DNA of 64,000 nucleotides, from positions 1,462,386 to 1,526,385 of the forward strand of contig NZ_FNJA01000001.1 in NCBI RefSeq assembly GCF_900104385.1, given 5' to 3'. Under the pieces are notes generated by a model that worked only from the letters and a program-made list of their open reading frames with translations, did not search any database and was not told the origin of the DNA. The position numbers and the translations under genes are program-made. The DNA comes from Rhodoferax sp. OV413 (GTDB lineage: Bacteria > Pseudomonadota > Gammaproteobacteria > Burkholderiales > Burkholderiaceae_C). This document shows, piece after piece, positions 60,677-64,000 of the stretch (its first letter is position 1; the number at the start of each line of letters is the position of its first letter).

Positions 60677-62242
60677 ATGCACCGCCGTCACTTCCTCGCC
60701 ACCGCCACCCTGCCCTTGCTGGGCTGCACGCCCACCCGTGAGATCGCTGGCGGCTTTACCGGCATCGCCTTTGACCGTGGCCACCAGCTGCGCGATACAC
60801 GCAGCTGGCCGGCACCATCCACCATCCGCCGCACCGACGTACTGATCGCCGGCGGTGGCGTGGCGGGTCTGGCGGCGGCACGGGCCCTGCGCCTCAAAGG
60901 CGTGGAGGACTTTGCGCTGCTGGAGCTGGAAGACAGCGCCGGCGGCAACAGCCGCAGCGGCACGGTGAACGGCATTCCCTGCCCGCTGGGCGCGCACTAT
61001 CTGCCGGTGCCCAGCGACGATGCTCCCGAGGTGCAAGACCTGCTGGAAGAACTGGGCCTGCGCCAGCGTGTGGCCGGCCGCTGGCAGTATGCCGAACAGC
61101 ATCTGTGCCACAGCCCGCAAGAGCGTCTGTTCTTCAACGGCAGCTGGCAGGACGGCCTGCTGCCGGTGCAGGGCGTAGGCCCGGCCACGCTGGCGCAGTA
61201 CCAGAAGTTTGCGACGCTGGTGGAGCAGCTGCGGCAACAGGCCAGCTGGACCATTCCTGCATCCAAACGACCATTCACGCAGGTACACCAAGCGCTGGCA
61301 GCTATCACTTTCGCAGCATACCTGGACCAGCACGGCCTGGGCGACGCGCAGCTGCGCTGGTACCTTGACTACTGCTGCCGCGACGATTACGGCGCCGGCC
61401 TGGCCACGGTGTCGGCCTGGGCCGGTATCCATTACTTTGCCAGCCGGCATGGCTTCCACGCGCCGGGGGGCGACAGCGGCGAACGTGACAGCGTTCTGGC
61501 CTGGCCCGAGGGCAATGCTTGGCTGGCGCAACGCCTGGCCGCACCACTGGGTACCCGCCTGCATACCGGCCAGGTGGTGGTGCGCATTGCCGAAACCCGG
61601 CAGGGCGTGGAGCTGGATGCCTTCAACACCGCCACCCAGGCGCTGGAGCGCTGGCAGGCGCGCCGCGCCATCGTGGCGCTGCCGGTGTTCATTGCCGCGC
61701 GGGTGGTGCAGAACCCGCCGGACTTTCTAACCCAGGCCGCCAAACGCACGACCTACGCGCCCTGGCTGGTGGCGAACATCCATATCGACGCGCCGCTGCA
61801 AGACCGCCCCGGCGCCGCCCCCAGCTGGGACAACGTGCTGTACCGCAGCCCCGGCCTGGGCTATGTGGATGCCATGCACCAAAGCCTGCTGCCGGTGCCG
61901 GGCGCCACGGTGCTCAGCTACTACCGCGCGCTGGGCGACGTGCCGAACGGTCGGCACCAGTTGCTGGAAAAACCCTGGGCTGCCTGGCGCGACGAGATCC
62001 TGGCCGAGCTGGGCGCTGCCCACCCCGACATCGCCGCCAAGGCCACCCGCATCGACATCACCCGCTACGGCCATGCGATGGCTATACCCACGCCTGCAGT
62101 TTCAAGCCAAATCGGCCTGCAGCGCATATTGCACCAGCGTCAGCAGCTACAAAAAACGCAGCGCCTGGCATTTGCGCACAGTGACTGGGCGGGCTACTCG
62201 GTGTTCGAGGAAGCGTTCACGCTGGGGCACCAGGCGGCCTAG
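60677..62242 (+). CDS. FAD-dependent amine oxidase-like lipoprotein with Tat-type signal
   Basis: 521 residues. HRRHFLATATLPLLGCTPT combines a twin-arginine motif with a lipobox Cys at residue 17, so export as a folded, lipid-anchored flavoprotein is expected. The FAD loop is TDVLIAGGGVAGLAAARAL. The C-terminal half is of the amine oxidase/NAD(P)-binding type. A polyamine oxidase-like activity would match the aminopropyltransferase cluster a few genes earlier; this is inference. Two diverged 45-bp repeat copies lie inside. Its stop overlaps the gallate dioxygenase stop in CTAG. Confidence 0.8.
   Translation: MHRRHFLATATLPLLGCTPTREIAGGFTGIAFDRGHQLRDTRSWPAPSTIRRTDVLIAGGGVAGLAAARALRLKGVEDFALLELEDSAGGNSRSGTVNGIPCPLGAHYLPVPSDDAPEVQDLLEELGLRQRVAGRWQYAEQHLCHSPQERLFFNGSWQDGLLPVQGVGPATLAQYQKFATLVEQLRQQASWTIPASKRPFTQVHQALAAITFAAYLDQHGLGDAQLRWYLDYCCRDDYGAGLATVSAWAGIHYFASRHGFHAPGGDSGERDSVLAWPEGNAWLAQRLAAPLGTRLHTGQVVVRIAETRQGVELDAFNTATQALERWQARRAIVALPVFIAARVVQNPPDFLTQAAKRTTYAPWLVANIHIDAPLQDRPGAAPSWDNVLYRSPGLGYVDAMHQSLLPVPGATVLSYYRALGDVPNGRHQLLEKPWAAWRDEILAELGAAHPDIAAKATRIDITRYGHAMAIPTPAVSSQIGLQRILHQRQQLQKTQRLAFAHSDWAGYSVFEEAFTLGHQAA
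61275..61319 (-). repeat. 45-bp repeat, copy 6 (diverged, inside FAD enzyme gene)
   Basis: Reverse strand core ATAGCTGCCAGCGC matches the 14-base core at 12 positions; flanking blocks match only about half. Intragenic. Confidence 0.5.
62120..62164 (-). repeat. 45-bp repeat, copy 7 (diverged, near the 3' end of FAD enzyme gene)
   Basis: Reverse strand core GTAGCTGCTGACGC (11 of 14) and third block TGCGCTG (5 of 7) at the right spacing. AT-rich patch inside otherwise GC-rich codons, encoding residues 482-496. Confidence 0.5.
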
Positions 62243-63531
62243 GCCGCGGGCTGGTCCCAGGTCTGCGCCGCGCCGCCGCTGCCGGCCACCGAGTACAGGG
62301 CATTCGGTGCATTGCGGGTTTGCTGGAACACTTCCAGCGTTTCGCCGCGCATGGCGGCGTAGATGTGCAGGTTGGACACGCCGAGCACCGCGCCCAGCTT
62401 TTCCAACCCAAAGAAAATCGCGCCGTAGTGGATCAGGCCGCGCCAGTCGCGCCGCTGCAGCAAGTCGCACTCTTCGTCGTTCAGGCCCACCTCTCGCATA
62501 TGGGCCGGGCCATCGGCCAGGAAGCGCTGGCGGTGCGCGGGCACGGCCATGTCGCGCAGAAACCGGTTCAGCCGCAGCGCCTTCACGCTGCGCGCAAAGT
62601 TGAACGGGTAGCTGCCTTGCAGGCGCTCGGCCCCGGCCATTTGCACGGCCATGGCAGCCCGGTGCCGCTCGACCTCGCCGGCGATCACCGGGCCGGCCAG
62701 GTTTTCGTAGACCACCGCCGCGATGCCGGTCATGGACGGCAGGTAGTAGGCCTGGTGCAGCTTGCGCACCTGGGATGAGAGCGCGCCGCGCATGGTCAGC
62801 CACATCATCACCTCGGCGCCTTCCATGCCGCCCAGCGTGGCCAGCTCGGCGTGGGTCAAGGAGGCCAGGCGCTCGGGGTCGTTCTCGAACAGCTCCAGGA
62901 ACTGCATGTCCCAGGGCGTGTTGTTGAAGCCGGCGCGCTCGCCGTGCACCTGGTGCGACAGGCCGCCGGTGGCGACGATGACCACGCGCAGGTCTTCGGG
63001 GTAGCTCTCGATGGCGCGGCGCAGCCCCTGGCCCAGCTTGTAAAAACGCCGGGCACTGGGCAGCGGAAACTGCAGCACGCCCATTTGCAACGGCACGATG
63101 TTGACTGGCCAGCCTTGCGCGTGCTCCCACAGCACCGACAGCGGCGAGAAGCAGCCGTGGTCCAGCGGTTTGTCCTGGAAGAAGGACATGTCGAACTCGT
63201 CGGCCATCAGCGACTGGCCGATGTGCGCGGCCAACGCCGGGTGGCCGTGGATGCCCGGCAGATCGCGCGCGCCGCCACCCTCGTCGGCCACCTCAAAACG
63301 CTCGCCAATGCCCAGCGCGAAGGCCGAATAGTGGTCGAAGAAGAAGGAGGTGACGTGGTCGTTGTAGGTGACGATGGCCACATCCGGCTTCACTTCGGCC
63401 AGCCACTGCTTGACCGGCTCCAGCGCCTCGAAGATGGGGGCCCACACCGGGTCGGCCTGCTTGTCGCGGTCGAAGGCGAAGCCGATGGTGGGGGTGTGCG
63501 AGACGGCTACGCCGCCGATGATTCTTGCCAT
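62239..63531 (-). CDS. galA: Gallate dioxygenase (LigB-type with fused LigA-like domain)
   Basis: 430 residues. The LigB-type extradiol half starts ARIIGGVAVSHTPTIGFAFD with iron-ligand histidines (His12, and TYNDHVTSFFFDHYSAF), and GGLSHQVHG holds the catalytic His. The C-terminal 120 residues resemble the LigA subunit, fused as in gallate dioxygenases (GalA/DesB). It opens the gallate ring to 4-oxalomesaconate. GGAG lies seven bases before ATG 63531. The upstream tannase-like gene could supply gallate. Protocatechuate 4,5-dioxygenase-like activity is the alternative. Confidence 0.88.
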   Translation of the reverse strand: MARIIGGVAVSHTPTIGFAFDRDKQADPVWAPIFEALEPVKQWLAEVKPDVAIVTYNDHVTSFFFDHYSAFALGIGERFEVADEGGGARDLPGIHGHPALAAHIGQSLMADEFDMSFFQDKPLDHGCFSPLSVLWEHAQGWPVNIVPLQMGVLQFPLPSARRFYKLGQGLRRAIESYPEDLRVVIVATGGLSHQVHGERAGFNNTPWDMQFLELFENDPERLASLTHAELATLGGMEGAEVMMWLTMRGALSSQVRKLHQAYYLPSMTGIAAVVYENLAGPVIAGEVERHRAAMAVQMAGAERLQGSYPFNFARSVKALRLNRFLRDMAVPAHRQRFLADGPAHMREVGLNDEECDLLQRRDWRGLIHYGAIFFGLEKLGAVLGVSNLHIYAAMRGETLEVFQQTRNAPNALYSVAGSGGAAQTWDQPAA

Positions 63532-63607
63532 ATGGCTGCTCCGGAATAACGATTTCAAAATGACGGCCCCCGGCACACTGCAAAACGGGTGTGGCCAGGT
63601 GGCAGGC

Positions 63608-63648
63608 ATCGGCAGCCCTTGCTTGGAATTAGCCACAAGGCTGCCGAT
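63608..63648. promoter_or_regulatory. Long inverted repeat between tannase-like and gallate dioxygenase genes
   Basis: ATCGGCAGCC (63608-63617) and GGCTGCCGAT (63639-63648) pair perfectly, and CTTG/CAAG continue the stem with one bulged C, making about 13 pairs with a 14-base loop. No T-run follows on the minus strand, so attenuation, processing or an operator for a gallate-responsive regulator are more likely than a simple terminator. Confidence 0.6.
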
Positions 63649-63672
63649 CTCCCAAAGATGCAATATCTGCTG

Positions 63673-64000
63673 TTAGTTACCAGCGGCCAGCTTCTGGTCG
63701 ATCCATGTGAAGGCGTCCAGCACGTCGTAGTTGCCGGCGTGCCCCTGGTCCCAGAAGAGGGCGTAATCGACATCCTTGACCTTGGCATCGGCCTTCAGGG
63801 CGCGGCTCAGGTTGTAGGCCACCGTGAACGAAGTGTCGCGATCACGCGCGCCCACACGGACACGCCAGTGCGTCGTGATGCCAGCGGTCTTACCCACATA
63901 GGGCAGCGCGTTGATCATCTTGTACTGGTTCAGCAGATAAGCCTGCTGGGGGTTGGCGGCCCAGGTGTAGCCGGTATTCGCCAAGCCCACATTGCTTTGC
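63673..64000 (-). CDS. Tannase-like alpha/beta hydrolase, C-terminal part (cut by window edge)
   Basis: The last 108 codons of a gene that continues past the right edge. LNQYKMINALPYVGKT, HWRVRVGARDRDTSF and DQGHAGNYDVLDAFTWID match the end of subtype B tannases. The Asp and His of the catalytic triad lie in GARDRDTS and DQGHAGNYD. It would hydrolyse galloyl esters and release gallate for the dioxygenase next door. A general prolyl-oligopeptidase-like esterase is the alternative. The start lies outside. Confidence 0.78.
   Translation of the reverse strand, partial: QSNVGLANTGYTWAANPQQAYLLNQYKMINALPYVGKTAGITTHWRVRVGARDRDTSFTVAYNLSRALKADAKVKDVDYALFWDQGHAGNYDVLDAFTWIDQKLAAGN

Noticed and set aside
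41916-62164. CRISPR-like explanation for the 45-bp repeats
   Set aside because: Copies are far apart, diverge strongly, have no regular spacers and no cas genes are nearby.

Overview
The window looks like chromosomal DNA of a betaproteobacterium of the order Burkholderiales, most likely Comamonadaceae (Rhodoferax/Polaromonas/Acidovorax-like). The reasons are a GC-rich background, a complete exosortase A (XrtA) exopolysaccharide locus, a gallate-type aromatic catabolic gene pair, and a 45-bp repeat (seven copies here, core ATAGCTGCTTGCGC) that I remember as common in that family. No rRNA, tRNA, CRISPR array, prophage or intact insertion sequence was seen.

Layout. 1-2.7 kb: a partial Nudix hydrolase, a quinone oxidoreductase and a DMT permease. 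2.7-27.9 kb: about twenty-one minus-strand genes, tightly packed or overlapping, that form an XrtA/PEP-CTERM polysaccharide locus. Read from its promoter end it encodes Wza-like export, chain-length control, a tyrosine autokinase, an outer-membrane barrel, an ATPase, WecB, a deacetylase, FemAB, a glycosyltransferase, exosortase A, a UDP-sugar dehydrogenase, a glycosyltransferase, an amidotransferase, two more glycosyltransferases, a PaaK-like ligase, an O-ligase/polymerase, a deacetylase, a tyrosine phosphatase, a second deacetylase-like protein and an ATP-grasp enzyme. By eye, 14.6-28 kb is much more AT-rich than the flanks. 28-31 kb: an E1-like/nitroreductase pair and a DMT permease. 31-32 kb: one PEP-CTERM protein behind a near-consensus sigma-54 promoter and ahead of a strong terminator. 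32.3-38.6 kb: a deacetylase, a glycosyltransferase, an outer-membrane protein, a LolA-like protein and an FtsX-type ABC transporter. 38.8-42 kb: a second tyrosine phosphatase, UDP-glucuronate epimerase, a ComEA-like protein and an MFS transporter.

42-51 kb: a META-domain lipoprotein, gshA and a complete RND efflux operon (adaptor, pump, outer-membrane channel) divergent from its TetR repressor gene, with an operator-like palindrome between them. 51-56.8 kb: a compact plus-strand cluster of an S-adenosylmethionine decarboxylase-like protein, a GRDP-like protein, an SPFH/band-7 protein, a DUF4178 protein, a DUF350 protein and a membrane-embedded aminopropyltransferase. This is the best candidate for a poorly described system: a membrane-associated polyamine pathway. 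A Tat-type FAD amine oxidase-like lipoprotein at 60.7 kb may belong to it. 56.8-59.5 kb: a trans-3-hydroxy-L-proline pathway (dehydratase plus pyrroline-2-carboxylate reductase) with a divergent GntR/FCD regulator. 62.2-64 kb: gallate dioxygenase and the end of a tannase-like esterase, a coherent gallate-ester degradation unit.

Two themes cut across the genes. First, the 45-bp repeat lies between genes and inside them, and one copy encodes the whole hydrophobic core and lipobox of the efflux-channel signal peptide. Second, convergent genes repeatedly share their stop codons through CTAG or CTAA overlaps.
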